From contig JBBSQW010000008.1 of the NCBI GenBank assembly GCA_038243635.1, forward strand, positions 62,001 to 126,000: a DNA stretch of 64,000 nucleotides, written 5' to 3'. A program made the position numbers and the translations under genes. The notes beneath the pieces were generated by a model. The model ran no database searches and was not told where the DNA came from. It saw only the letters and a list, made by a program, of their open reading frames with translations. Position 1 is the first letter of the stretch, and the number at the start of each line of letters is the position of its first letter. The DNA comes from Pseudopedobacter sp038243635 (lineage in GTDB: Bacteria > Bacteroidota > Bacteroidia > Sphingobacteriales > Sphingobacteriaceae). Shown piece after piece: positions 1-9,016 of the stretch.

Positions 1-863
1 GACTTTAGGTCTGATGATGCGCTATCTATATAACCGTCAGATACAATTCGCGATAAGCGACCGTCAAAAGCAAACTTGCCGTTGATTAATCCTGTACCTA
101 TGTTTAAGGAGTTTTTTAAGGTGTTATAAGAGCCTGCGGAGTTGCTAAGCTCAAAGTATGAAGAATCTCTTAGCTTACCAGTTTGGATATTTAAACTACC
201 GCCAAAAGCACCTGCTCCGTTTGTTGACGTTCCTACACCACGTTGAATTTGGATATTATCTACTGAAGAAGCAAAATCTGGTAAATTCACCCAAAAAGAA
301 CCTTGGCTTTCCGAGTCATTATAAGGGATTCCATTAATCGTCACGTTTACCCGGGCAGCATCAGAGCCTCTAATCCGCATGCTTGTGTAGCCCACACCTG
401 CTCCGGCGTCAGAAAAAGTAACCACTCCTGGAGTTTGGTCTAACAAATAAGGTAAATCTTGCCCAAAGTTGTTTTTAGCAATATCTTCTTTAGATAGATT
501 TTTGAAAGTAGTTGCCGAGTTTTCTGATGCTCTGGTCGCATTTACAACAACTTCATCTGCCAAAAGCTGTAGTTTTGTTAAACCAACATTTAAAGTTTTA
601 CTTTCACTTAAACTCACTGCTACCGTTTTACTTTGGTAGCCTACAAAGCTTACTTTTAATTGGTAGTTCCCAGCCTTCAGGTTGTTAAAACGGTAAAGCC
701 CGGCTCCGGTAGATTGTACGGTTAAGTTTCCTAGGGTAATTGACGCACCGTTAAGTGCGTTGTTGTTTTCCTGATCGGCAATCTTTCCCTGTAAAGATAA
801 TTGTGCCCACAGCATCCCCGGCAGTAAAACTGCAGCAATAAATGCAAAAATGAATTTTTTCAA
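1..863 (-). CDS. TonB-dependent outer-membrane receptor, N-terminal part (putative thiamine uptake)
   Basis: My translation from a TTG codon at 863 gives a signal peptide (MKKFIFAFIAAVLLPGMLWA), a carboxypeptidase-like regulatory domain (about residues 20-110, with the phrase VSFVGYQSKTV) and the beginning of a TonB plug (LPYLLDQTPGVV, MRIRGSDAARVNVTINGIP, FGGSLNIQTGK). The reading frame runs off the left edge, so the barrel is outside the window. TTG is the only usable start, because an in-frame TAA lies six codons upstream. The TPP riboswitch directly upstream makes thiamine or a thiamine precursor the likely substrate; thiamine-regulated receptors of this kind are known in Bacteroidota. 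The receptor class is certain, the substrate is inferred. Confidence 0.9.
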   Translation of the reverse strand, partial: MKKFIFAFIAAVLLPGMLWAQLSLQGKIADQENNNALNGASITLGNLTVQSTGAGLYRFNNLKAGNYQLKVSFVGYQSKTVAVSLSESKTLNVGLTKLQLLADEVVVNATRASENSATTFKNLSKEDIAKNNFGQDLPYLLDQTPGVVTFSDAGAGVGYTSMRIRGSDAARVNVTINGIPYNDSESQGSFWVNLPDFASSVDNIQIQRGVGTSTNGAGAFGGSLNIQTGKLRDSSYFELSNSAGSYNTLKNSLNIGTGLINGKFAFDGRLSRIVSDGYIDSASSDLK

Positions 864-935
864 TGTTTTAATTTTAATTTAACGAAATGGTATAGGGGTC
901 ATACCATTTACTAAATAAATTAAATATACCTTTTG

Positions 936-1118
936 TCCCTACGTCGGCATTATCCGAATCAGGTGCATCTTGAAGTTTAAAATTGCGGGTTTAAAGTTGA
1001 AACGCGCGTATCTCAGCTTTTTACTTTTTACATTTCACTTCAAAAATGGGTATGTTCTCAGCCTGGTTTTGCATTTGTGCAGATGGTTAAATCTGTTTAC
1101 ACAAACAAGGCACCCCTT
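936..1118 (-). promoter_or_regulatory. TPP (thiamine pyrophosphate) riboswitch, THI element
   Basis: Read on the minus strand the region has the conserved THI-box parts in order: GGGGTGCC near 1118-1109, GGCTGAGA and ATACCC around 1060-1045, then GCACCTGATTCGGATAATGC and CGACGTAGGGA ending at 936. These pyrimidine-sensor and pyrophosphate-sensor helices match the known TPP aptamer. Between ATACCC and GCACCTGAT there is an insert of about 80 nt, consistent with an extended P3a arm (TTGAAGT and ACTTCAA can pair), and the insert carries a second GCTGAGATAC. The element ends about 70 nt before the receptor start, so it most likely controls that gene. Confidence 0.95.
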
Positions 1119-1129
1119 ATTGATTGGCG

Positions 1130-1137
1130 CAAAGATA
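1130..1137 (-). promoter_or_regulatory. Bacteroidota -7 promoter element upstream of the TPP riboswitch
   Basis: On the minus strand this reads TATCTTTG, an exact match to the Bacteroidota -7 consensus TAnnTTTG. It lies about 12 nt before the first conserved riboswitch base, so transcription would begin just ahead of the aptamer. I see no good -33 TTTG at the expected distance. Confidence 0.5.
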
Positions 1138-1194
1138 TAGATTAATCTCACTTTCGCGATTAATTGAATTATTATTCCAAATAACTGACAAACG

Positions 1195-1330
1195 AAAGGT
1201 TTAGCTTTTGGTGTTTTGGGCGTTTTAACACGCTATCCGCTTTATCTTTTGTCGAAAAGCCAAAAGGATGTCGCTACTATCGTTAACGCAAATACAGGTT
1301 AAATAGCGGTAGGATTGGTTAAAATGCAAT
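1195..1330. repeat. Possible Bacteroidota intergenic repeat
   Basis: The gene-free stretch between the riboswitch and the cyclo-ligase gene contains a GC-richer block (GCGTTTTAACACGCTATCCG, then TCGAAAAGCCAAAAGGATGT). It resembles short dispersed intergenic elements that I recall from Pedobacter and relatives. It codes for nothing convincing. The identification rests on recall, so confidence is low. Confidence 0.25.
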
Positions 1331-1364
1331 TTTTATAAGTTTCGATCAGAGCTTTTTAAAAAAA

Positions 1365-1940
1365 CTATGCAAACGAATACGTTTTTTCTGGCGTAATACA
1401 ATGAGTTAGCCTAATATCTTGTTGATGTGTGTCCAATATTTCAGAGATGGGTTCAAATAAGGAAACTCCTATTTTTAAAACATTAGGCTTGCACTTCTCT
1501 AAAAATCGATCATAAAATCCGCCACCGTATCCTACTCTGTGTCCTTGTTGGTCAAAAGTTAATAAAGGAATAATTACCGCATCTATCAATTGAGGATCAA
1601 GTTTTTCGCCGTATAAGGGTTCAGGAATTTGCTGTTTGTTTTTAACCAATACCGTTGCTTCAGGGTCAAAAACAATAGTTTCCATTTCTTTGGTTTTAAA
1701 ATCACAACGTGGAACAACTATTTGAATATGCGGATGCTGGGTTTTAAAAAAATGAATGAACTCAAAAGTATCAATCTCTTTTTTTTCCACAATTGGAAGA
1801 AAGAGGTGTACAGTAATTATTTTAGACCAGTTAAACTTGCTAAAATGCGCTAATAGTTGATCATTTAACAACCAAAATTGACTTTTCGAGAGTTTCTCTC
1901 GCTCTAAAATAGCATGTTTTCTTAAGGTTTGTTTTTCCAA
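1365..1940 (-). CDS. 5-formyltetrahydrofolate cyclo-ligase
   Basis: A 191-residue protein of the 5-FCL/MTHFS (YgfA) family, which converts 5-formyl-THF to 5,10-methenyl-THF using ATP in cytoplasmic one-carbon metabolism. The family signature GYGGGFYDR lies at residues 138-146, preceded by the strand IIPLLTFDQQG, and the N-terminal helix has the usual basic RKHAILEREKLS pattern. The length is normal. It lies downstream of the lipid A block but is separated from it by a strong terminator at 2001-2028, so it is probably transcribed on its own. Confidence 0.93.
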   Translation of the reverse strand: MEKQTLRKHAILEREKLSKSQFWLLNDQLLAHFSKFNWSKIITVHLFLPIVEKKEIDTFEFIHFFKTQHPHIQIVVPRCDFKTKEMETIVFDPEATVLVKNKQQIPEPLYGEKLDPQLIDAVIIPLLTFDQQGHRVGYGGGFYDRFLEKCKPNVLKIGVSLFEPISEILDTHQQDIRLTHCITPEKTYSFA

Positions 1941-2000
1941 TTGTCAATTAAATAGAACAGTGTAAAGATATAGATAATCAATCTGAAAAGCTGTAAAACA

Positions 2001-2028
2001 AAAGCGGTCTCAAAAATGAGACCGCTTT
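2001..2028 (-). terminator. Rho-independent terminator after the lipid A block
   Basis: A 12-bp perfect stem (AAAGCGGTCTCA / TGAGACCGCTTT) with a 4-nt loop. On the minus strand it is followed by TTTTGTTTT. It lies between the 3' end of the ABC ATPase gene and the cyclo-ligase start, so it should end the minus-strand lpx transcript. Confidence 0.8.
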
Positions 2029-2183
2029 ATCAACCTAAACCTATATGAAAAAAATCTTAATTTCTTCAGCATTGAAATGTAAACCCGCGTTATACATTCG
2101 CTAATTGTTATACAAAAGTAGCTTTATTTTCTAATGAAAAGTAGTTGTAACTACAATGTTATAAATAAATGTGTTCGATTACA

Positions 2184-2801
2184 TTATTTATAATCGGCTA
2201 TGAGTAGCTGATGCTGGCAGAATTCGTATTCGTGGATCTGGTTCGAACACACAATTACCAGCCTATTAGTTGTAAATTGTTTGATAAGGGAATGGTACCA
2301 GTTAATTCCCTGCTCGTCAAGGTTTGATGTAGGTTCATCAAGCAATAGTATTGGAGTGGCAGAGCAAAAAGCAAGCAACAATTTAACGCGTTGCTTCATC
2401 CCAGAAGAAAAATACTTGAGCTCTTTGTTTTTACTGCTTTCCATGTTTAGCAATGCAATAAGCTCACTATTTGATAAATTATTGAGTCTTTTCTTAAACT
2501 CAAAATGAAAATCTAAAACTTCGGTCAACGTAAACTCTTCGATTAGTTCTAGATAGGGACTCGCCAAAACCAAATGTTGAAACACCTGATCTACCTCAAC
2601 TTCTTTGTCGGCTATCTGATAAGAAATTGCGCCATCCGACTGCGCTAAAGCACCAGAAATCACTTGCAGTAAAGTGGATTTACCAGAGCCATTTATGCCT
2701 AAAATGGCATAAGAATTTCCACTTTCAAAAGTGTAATCGATATTTCTAAAAATCCACTCTCGGTTAAATCTTCTGCCAATTTTTGTTAGTAAGATTTTCA
2801 T
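2184..2801 (-). CDS. ABC transporter ATP-binding protein (partner unknown)
   Basis: A 205-residue stand-alone nucleotide-binding subunit. Visible motifs are Walker A GINGSGKST (35-43), a signature-like FSSGMKQR (131-138, in place of LSGGQ) and Walker B ILLLDEP (151-157) with a D-loop SNLD. At the H-loop position the protein reads VCSNQ rather than the usual histidine. No permease gene lies beside it. It starts 9 nt after lpxA ends and probably shares that operon, so a role in envelope traffic is possible but unproven. Confidence 0.85.
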   Translation of the reverse strand: MKILLTKIGRRFNREWIFRNIDYTFESGNSYAILGINGSGKSTLLQVISGALAQSDGAISYQIADKEVEVDQVFQHLVLASPYLELIEEFTLTEVLDFHFEFKKRLNNLSNSELIALLNMESSKNKELKYFSSGMKQRVKLLLAFCSATPILLLDEPTSNLDEQGINWYHSLIKQFTTNRLVIVCSNQIHEYEFCQHQLLIADYK

Positions 2802-2809
2802 TTCGAAAA

Positions 2810-3592
2810 TCAGGAAGTTCCAAAGCTCTTCATTACTCCTCGGTTAGAGTTTCTAATGAAGTTAATAATTTCGTCTCTTTCTTCAGTAGGTTCAAAATCT
2901 GCTTCAATAATATCTAATGCCTTGGTTACATTGTTGTTTTTCACAAACAGTACACGGTAAATTTCTTGAATTTCGTTAATTTTTTCTGCTGAAAAACCTT
3001 TTCTACGTAAGCCGACAGAGTTAATACCAGTGTAAGATAGAGGCTCTCTTGCCACTTTTACATAAGGAGGAATATCTTTACGAACCAAAGATCCGCCGGT
3101 TACAAAAGAATAAGATCCCACTTTACAAAACTGGTGGATAGCAACCATACCCGCAAGTACAACATTGTCGCCAATAGTAATGTGTCCGGCCAAAGTTGTG
3201 TTGTTAGAAAAAATACAATTATCGCCAATAACACAATCATGGGCAACGTGGCAATAAGCCATTAATAAACAGTTATTTCCAACTCTGGTTTCCCACCTGT
3301 CGCTTGTGCCACGGTTAATGGTTACATACTCTCTAATAGTAGTATTATCGCCAATAACAACGGTGGTTTGTTCACCAGCATATTTTAAATCCTGTGGAAT
3401 TGCAGAAATTACAGCACCAGGAAAAATTTTACAGTTTTTACCGATTCTTGCGCCATCCATAATGGTAACGTTAGAGCCAATCCAAGTCCCTTCACCAATC
3501 TCTACATCTTTATGTATAACGGCAAATGGATCTATAACTACACTATTAGCAATTTTTGCCTGCGGGTGTATATACGCTAAAGGTTGTATCAT
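2810..3592 (-). CDS. lpxA: Acyl-[ACP]-UDP-N-acetylglucosamine O-acyltransferase
   Basis: First enzyme of lipid A synthesis: it transfers a 3-hydroxyacyl chain from ACP to the 3-OH of UDP-GlcNAc. The 260-residue protein shows hexapeptide repeats forming a left-handed beta-helix, the motif CHVAHDC with the likely catalytic His118, and a helical C-terminus, all as in the family. Its start codon overlaps the stop codon of lpxC-fabZ by one base, indicating translational coupling. Confidence 0.97.
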   Translation of the reverse strand: MIQPLAYIHPQAKIANSVVIDPFAVIHKDVEIGEGTWIGSNVTIMDGARIGKNCKIFPGAVISAIPQDLKYAGEQTTVVIGDNTTIREYVTINRGTSDRWETRVGNNCLLMAYCHVAHDCVIGDNCIFSNNTTLAGHITIGDNVVLAGMVAIHQFCKVGSYSFVTGGSLVRKDIPPYVKVAREPLSYTGINSVGLRRKGFSAEKINEIQEIYRVLFVKNNNVTKALDIIEADFEPTEERDEIINFIRNSNRGVMKSFGTS

Positions 3593-5001
3593 TATTGGTT
3601 TTCGGTTTTTTCGTGTCTGGATATTTGCGCCATCATTTCGGCTTCTACAACTATTTTCTCGCCCACCATTCCTACGCCTTTCATTTGTGCAATCCCTCTA
3701 CGAATAGGCTCCATCAAATCGCATCTAAAGATAATGGTATCGCCTGGTAAAACCTGAGCTCTAAATCTAACGTTATCTATTTTTAGAAAATAAGTAAGGT
3801 AATTTTCTGGATCTGGTACAGTACTTAAAACTAAAATACCTCCGGTTTGTGCCATAGCTTCAATTTGTACCACGCCTGGTAATACTGGTGCGCCCGGAAA
3901 ATGTCCTTTGAAAAACTCCTCGTTTATCGTCACATTCTTTACGCCTACAACATAAGTTTTTGTAAGTTCCAGAATCTTGTCTATATATAAAAACGGCTGG
4001 CGGTGTGGCAAAATATTCATCACCTGAACGGTATCGTAAAGTGGTTTTACGGTAGGGTCGTAAATGTGTTGTACTTTTTTCTTTCTATCTTTTTTGATGG
4101 CAGCTTTTATTTTTTTAGCGAAAGCAACGTTTGCTGCGTGACCTGGTCTGGCCGCCATAACATGCCCTTTAATTGGCGTACCAATTAAAGCTAAATCACC
4201 AATAATGTCCAATAATTTATGACGAGCGGGTTCGTTTTGGAAACGCAACTCAACATTGTTTAAAATACCTTCGCGGGCTACTTTAATGTCATCGCGATTA
4301 AAGGCTTTTGACAAATCGGCCATTTCCGCATCGCTAATGTCGTGATCAACAATTACAATGGCATTGTTGATATCTCCACCTTTAATCAAGTTGTTCTTCA
4401 AAAGCATTTCCAATTCATGCAAAAACACAAAAGTTCTGCAGGAAGCAATTTCTGCTTTAAAATCACTGATAGATGTTATTGTAGCATGCTGGCTTCCTAA
4501 AACTGGCGAGTTATAATCTACCATACAGGTAAAACGATAATCGTCTAAAGGCATCACAACCATTTCTACTTTCCGGTCATCTTCAGAGTAGTGGATATTA
4601 TGCGGAATGTGGTAATACTCTCTTTCGGCATTTTGCTCTTTAAAGCCTGCTGTTTCTAAAGCATTTACAAACTCAATTGCACTACCGTCTAAAATTGGCA
4701 CCTCTATTCCGTCTAACTCAATCATCACGTTGTCAACCTCGCAACCTACTAGAGCTGCTAAAACATGCTCTGTAGTGCTTACGCTAGCTCCGTTTGCAGT
4801 TAATGTTGTACTTCTTGACGTGTCAGAAACATTGTCTACATCAGCGTCAATGACCGGTTCACCGGGTAAATCAACCCTTTTGAATTTGTAACCGTGATTT
4901 TCTGGTGCAGGTTTAAAAGTTAAAGTTACATGAGCGCCAGTATGTAAACCAACGCCGGTAACACTTATTTCTGATTTTATTGTTCTTTGCCTAAGATTCA
5001 T
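3592..5001 (-). CDS. lpxC/fabZ: Bifunctional UDP-3-O-acyl-GlcNAc deacetylase / 3-hydroxyacyl-ACP dehydratase
   Basis: A fusion typical of Bacteroidota. Residues 1 to about 305 are LpxC, the committed zinc deacetylase of lipid A synthesis: GVGLHTGAHVTL near the start and zinc ligands His79 (TEHVLAAL), His261 and Asp265 (HKLLDIIGD), with RPGHA following. Residues about 320-469 are FabZ, with the hot-dog motif GHFPGAPVLPG (His367) and the catalytic Glu381 in QIEAMAQ. The fusion couples lipid A synthesis to fatty-acid elongation. It lies between lpxD (14-nt gap) and lpxA (1-nt overlap). Confidence 0.97.
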   Translation of the reverse strand: MNLRQRTIKSEISVTGVGLHTGAHVTLTFKPAPENHGYKFKRVDLPGEPVIDADVDNVSDTSRSTTLTANGASVSTTEHVLAALVGCEVDNVMIELDGIEVPILDGSAIEFVNALETAGFKEQNAEREYYHIPHNIHYSEDDRKVEMVVMPLDDYRFTCMVDYNSPVLGSQHATITSISDFKAEIASCRTFVFLHELEMLLKNNLIKGGDINNAIVIVDHDISDAEMADLSKAFNRDDIKVAREGILNNVELRFQNEPARHKLLDIIGDLALIGTPIKGHVMAARPGHAANVAFAKKIKAAIKKDRKKKVQHIYDPTVKPLYDTVQVMNILPHRQPFLYIDKILELTKTYVVGVKNVTINEEFFKGHFPGAPVLPGVVQIEAMAQTGGILVLSTVPDPENYLTYFLKIDNVRFRAQVLPGDTIIFRCDLMEPIRRGIAQMKGVGMVGEKIVVEAEMMAQISRHEKTENQ

Positions 5002-5015
5002 TGTTTAAAATAAAT

Positions 5016-6059
5016 TTAAGAAGATGGATGCTGTAGCTTAGCTAAAGCTTTTTGTAACTCTTCTATTTTCTTTTCCATTTCTGGCAGTCTTTGTAAAACT
5101 ACCCGTGACCTCATAAAATTTTGATAGGATGTTGCTGGTGCGCCGCCCCATTTCTTTCCTTCTTCTTCAATAGATCGATTAATGCCTGATTTCGCTTGCA
5201 CTTGATTGCCTTTTGCGATGGTGATGTGCCCCACAATACCCACTTGACCGCCTATTATACAGTTTTCTCCTACTTTCGCACTTCCAGATACTCCTGTTTG
5301 GGAGGCAATTACGGTATTGTTTCCAATTTCTGCATTATGGGCAATTTGTATCAAGTTATCTAACTTAACTCCTTTCTTAATAACGGTAGAGCCCATTGTT
5401 GCTCGGTCGATACACGTATTTGCACCAACCTCAACGTCGTCTTCAATAATCACGTTTCCAATCTGGCTTACCTTACTGTATGAACCATCTGCTTGTGGTG
5501 CAAAACCAAAACCGTCGCTTCCAATCACTGCACAGGAGTGTATGGTAACATTATTTCCAACCACACAATCATGATAAATTTTTACGCCTGCATACAAAGT
5601 AGAGGCTTTACCAATTTGTACACCATCGCCAATATAAGATTGAGGGTATATTTTAGTATTATCACCAACAACTGCATTAGCACCTATGTAAGTAAAAGCA
5701 CCAATATAAACGTCTTTGCCAATTTTTGCAGTGGGGTCAATAAAGTTTGGCTGCTCTATCCCAACCTTATGCAATTTTATGCTATTGTACTTCTCTAATA
5801 AAACAGAAAAACTACTGTAAGCATTTTTTACACGGATTAATGTGGCGTTAACTGGTTTTTCTAAAACTAAATCTTCATTTACAATTACCACAGATGCTCC
5901 GGTAGTATAAATAAAGGATTCATACTTCGGATTGGCAAGAAAAGATAATGCTCCTTCTTGTGCTTCCTCTATTTTTGCTAACTGAAAAACCTTTACATCA
6001 GGGTTGCCCTCAAGGCTACCGTTTAGTAATAAGCAAATCTCTTTTGCGGTAAATTGCAT
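5016..6059 (-). CDS. lpxD: UDP-3-O-(3-hydroxyacyl)glucosamine N-acyltransferase
   Basis: Third lipid A enzyme, adding the N-linked hydroxyacyl chain. The 347-residue protein has an N-terminal uridine-binding domain (about 1-100), a long run of hexapeptide repeats (about 105-290), the conserved QIAHNAEIG with the likely catalytic His241, and a helical tail ending in a short coiled stretch. It appears to be the first gene of the lpxD-lpxC/fabZ-lpxA-ABC unit, and an 18-bp palindrome lies just upstream. Confidence 0.97.
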   Translation of the reverse strand: MQFTAKEICLLLNGSLEGNPDVKVFQLAKIEEAQEGALSFLANPKYESFIYTTGASVVIVNEDLVLEKPVNATLIRVKNAYSSFSVLLEKYNSIKLHKVGIEQPNFIDPTAKIGKDVYIGAFTYIGANAVVGDNTKIYPQSYIGDGVQIGKASTLYAGVKIYHDCVVGNNVTIHSCAVIGSDGFGFAPQADGSYSKVSQIGNVIIEDDVEVGANTCIDRATMGSTVIKKGVKLDNLIQIAHNAEIGNNTVIASQTGVSGSAKVGENCIIGGQVGIVGHITIAKGNQVQAKSGINRSIEEEGKKWGGAPATSYQNFMRSRVVLQRLPEMEKKIEELQKALAKLQHPSS

Positions 6060-6094
6060 GTTCCAAAATTAACTGATATTATTAAATGAACAAA

Positions 6095-6112
6095 TTGTTA
6101 TTTAAATAACAA
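6095..6112. promoter_or_regulatory. Perfect 18-bp palindrome upstream of lpxD (operator candidate)
   Basis: TTGTTATTTAAATAACAA is a perfect palindrome without a loop, lying 36 nt before the lpxD start and just after the HD gene stop. The lack of a loop and U-tract argues against a terminator, and a dimeric regulator site would fit. No regulator is known to me for this sequence. Confidence 0.4.
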
Positions 6113-6118
6113 CTTATC

Positions 6119-7342
6119 TTACCCAAATTTAGTGTAACACAAAATGTTTTTAGTTACCGTTTTTGATAGTGCTTCTAAGTTTGCATTGTCAGATGCGGTA
6201 GCAATATCTTGTAAGGTTCCATCTTTCATTAAGATATTAATACTGCCGCTCCCAGTCTTATAGGCCATATTATTGATGCTTCCCTTAAAAACGAAGTAGT
6301 TTATATGTTTTTTATCGATGTTTAAATTCTCTATCGCTTTTTCTTTTAGCAGATTAAATTTTTCTTGATCAACTTTAGTACTTGTTATTTCTACTTTGTA
6401 CAAGTTTCTACTGATTAAGTTAGTGCACAAGGTTTTTAAGATAAAATCTGAATGTTGTTGCCAAACTTTTACAGCTGACATTACATCATTGTCATCTAAT
6501 AAAGAGAAAAAACGGAGGTTTTCCTGATCGGTTAAGAAAGTTTTCTCGTTAATCTCGTTATAAAGAAAATGTTTTAAAGCGGGAGTTGCAAATAGAATCT
6601 CTCCATTTTTTGCCAGTTCCCTTGCTCGCTCTAATATTTTAACCAACAACTGCTCTGCAGATACTACCGTTTTGTGTAGGTAAACCTGCCAATACATTAA
6701 CCTACGGGCTATTAGGAATTTTTCTATGGAGTAAATCCCTTTTTCTTCAATAACTAGGTTTCCGTCTTTAATATTTAGTAATTTGATAATCCGATCCGAG
6801 CTTACCATTCCTTCCGTTACGCCACTAAAAAAACTATCGCGATTAAGGTAATCCAAGCGGTCTAAGTCTAACTGACCAGAAATCAGCTGATGCAGAAATG
6901 GTTTTTGATATTGATTATTAAATATTTGCAAAGCCAAATCAAGCTGGCCGTTAAATTCTTGGTTTAGCTTAGTCATTAATAGCTTGCTAATGGTTTCATG
7001 CGAAACACCCTTAACTAAACTATGCTCTAAAGCGTGGGAAAAAGGACCATGTCCAATATCATGTAATAAAATTGCAATACAACTAGCTTCTTGTTCTTCT
7101 ATACTAACGTCATTACCTTTACTTTGTAAATGCTCAATGGCTAGTTGCATTAAGTGCATTGCGCCAAGCGCATGATGAAACCGGGTATGTAATGCCCCGG
7201 GATATACCAAATGAGCCATGCCCAATTGTTTGATATACCTTAGCCTTTGGAAATAAGAATGCTGTATTAAATCAAAAATTAATGGGCTTTTAATACTAAT
7301 GAAACCATAAACCGGATCGTTAATTATTTTGTTCTTATTCAA
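6119..7342 (-). CDS. HD-domain phosphohydrolase (dNTPase-like)
   Basis: A 407-residue soluble protein of the HD superfamily. The metal site is visible: HTRFHHALG (His56) and LLHDIGHGPFSHALEH (His94-Asp95), followed by LDLDRLDYLNRD, the arrangement of dGTPase/SAMHD1-like hydrolases. The family cleaves phosphate esters of nucleotides, but the substrate of this subfamily is not established. It precedes lpxD on the same strand with a 59-nt gap. Confidence 0.85.
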   Translation of the reverse strand: MNKNKIINDPVYGFISIKSPLIFDLIQHSYFQRLRYIKQLGMAHLVYPGALHTRFHHALGAMHLMQLAIEHLQSKGNDVSIEEQEASCIAILLHDIGHGPFSHALEHSLVKGVSHETISKLLMTKLNQEFNGQLDLALQIFNNQYQKPFLHQLISGQLDLDRLDYLNRDSFFSGVTEGMVSSDRIIKLLNIKDGNLVIEEKGIYSIEKFLIARRLMYWQVYLHKTVVSAEQLLVKILERARELAKNGEILFATPALKHFLYNEINEKTFLTDQENLRFFSLLDDNDVMSAVKVWQQHSDFILKTLCTNLISRNLYKVEITSTKVDQEKFNLLKEKAIENLNIDKKHINYFVFKGSINNMAYKTGSGSINILMKDGTLQDIATASDNANLEALSKTVTKNILCYTKFG

Positions 7343-7450
7343 GCGAAATCAATTATAAGGCACAAAAATTGTTAATTTTATAGGCCGGAGTAAATTCTCT
7401 GCAAATATTGAGATTTTCTCAAGATAATCATTTAAATAGATTTAAAATAT

Positions 7451-9007
7451 ATGCAATTAGCAAATATATTGTGGGCCGATGACGAGATTGACCTTTTGAA
7501 ACCTCATATTCTTTTCTTAAATGAAAAAGGCTACCAAATAGATACCGCAACCAACGGCAGAGACGCTTTAGATATTTTTAAAACTAAAGATTTTGATATT
7601 GTTTTTTTGGATGAAAACATGCCAGGCCTGACTGGTTTAGAAACTTTAACAGAGATTAAAACTTTAAATCCAGACGTTCCCGTGGTCATGATTACCAAGA
7701 GTGAAGAAGAGTACCTGATGGAAGATGCCATTGGTTTTAAAATTGATGATTATCTAATTAAACCAGTGAATCCTAAGCAAATTCTTTTGACCATTAAAAA
7801 GCTAACAGATAACAAGCGTTTAGTTAGTGAAAAAACCTCAACAGCTTACCAACAAGACTTTAGAAACTTGGGTATGTTGCTTAATGAAAATTTAAGCTAC
7901 CAAGAATGGATTGATGTTTATAAAAAACTAATTTTTTGGGAGTTAGAGCTTGAAAAATTAGATGATGCGGGCATGCATGAGATTTTGACTATGCAAAAAG
8001 CTGAAGCAAACGCTCAGTTTTCTAAATTTATTGAAAAGAATTATTTGGATTGGATTAAAAACCAAGACAAAGCTCCGATGCTTTCGCATCAGCTTTTAAA
8101 GAAAAAAGTATTCCCTAATTTAAGTGAGCAAGTACCTACATTTTTTATTTTGATTGATAATTTACGTTACGATCAATGGAAAATAATCAATCCAATAATT
8201 ACCGAATATTTTAGATTAGAAGAAGAAGATATTTATTACAGCATTTTACCAACTGCAACGCAATATGCGAGAAATTCAATTTTCTCTGGCCTCATGCCTT
8301 CAGATATGGAAAAGCGGTTTCCAGAGCTTTGGCAAAATGACGAAGATGAAGGTGGAAAAAACCTTTCAGAGGATAAGTTCTTGTTCGATAATGTAAAGCG
8401 TTCTGTACGTAAAGACGCGAAGGTTTCGTACAATAAAATCTTAAATCAAGATCAAGGAAAAGATTTAAATGAAAGCTTGCACAGTTTGATGGGCAATGAT
8501 TTAAATGCGATAGTTTACAACTTTGTTGATATGCTTTCACATGCTCGTACGGATATGCAAATGATTAAAGAACTCGCTAATGACGATGCAGCTTACCGTT
8601 CCATTACGTTAGCGTGGTTTGAGCATTCGCCACTTTTAGAACTGATTAAGCGTTTATCGCAAAAGAAATGTCGTTTAATTATTACTACCGATCATGGAAC
8701 TATTAGGGTAAAACGTCCAAGCAAAGTAATTGGTGATAGAAATACAAACTCGAATCTTCGTTATAAACAGGGTAAAAACTTAGATTACAACCCTAAGGAG
8801 GTATTTTTGGTTAAAAACCCAGCTGATGCCATGTTGCCTAAATTACATGTGAGCTCAAGCTATATTTTTGCAAAAGAGGATAGCTATTTTGTTTACCAAA
8901 ACAACTACAATCAGTTTGTTAATTATTTCAATGAAACTTTCCAACATGGAGGGATTTCGATGGAAGAAATTATAATTCCGTTTGTAACCTATAAAAACAA
9001 ATTTTAG
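7451..9007 (+). CDS. porX: PorX, response regulator with PglZ/alkaline-phosphatase-like effector (T9SS)
   Basis: A 518-residue cytoplasmic regulator of type IX secretion. Residues 1-120 form a CheY-like receiver with acidic pocket Asp10/Asp11, phospho-acceptor Asp54, Thr82 and Lys104. After a helical linker, the C-terminal PglZ domain has the metal-site motifs LIDNLRYDQW (about 234-243), ILPTATQYARNS (Thr268/Thr270), FVDMLSHARTD and TTDHGTIRVKRP. In the family it works with the kinase PorY; no kinase gene is adjacent. It lies 9 nt ahead of tsaE, and the two probably share a transcript. Confidence 0.96.
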   Translation: MQLANILWADDEIDLLKPHILFLNEKGYQIDTATNGRDALDIFKTKDFDIVFLDENMPGLTGLETLTEIKTLNPDVPVVMITKSEEEYLMEDAIGFKIDDYLIKPVNPKQILLTIKKLTDNKRLVSEKTSTAYQQDFRNLGMLLNENLSYQEWIDVYKKLIFWELELEKLDDAGMHEILTMQKAEANAQFSKFIEKNYLDWIKNQDKAPMLSHQLLKKKVFPNLSEQVPTFFILIDNLRYDQWKIINPIITEYFRLEEEDIYYSILPTATQYARNSIFSGLMPSDMEKRFPELWQNDEDEGGKNLSEDKFLFDNVKRSVRKDAKVSYNKILNQDQGKDLNESLHSLMGNDLNAIVYNFVDMLSHARTDMQMIKELANDDAAYRSITLAWFEHSPLLELIKRLSQKKCRLIITTDHGTIRVKRPSKVIGDRNTNSNLRYKQGKNLDYNPKEVFLVKNPADAMLPKLHVSSSYIFAKEDSYFVYQNNYNQFVNYFNETFQHGGISMEEIIIPFVTYKNKF

Positions 9008-9016
9008 TTTTAAACA

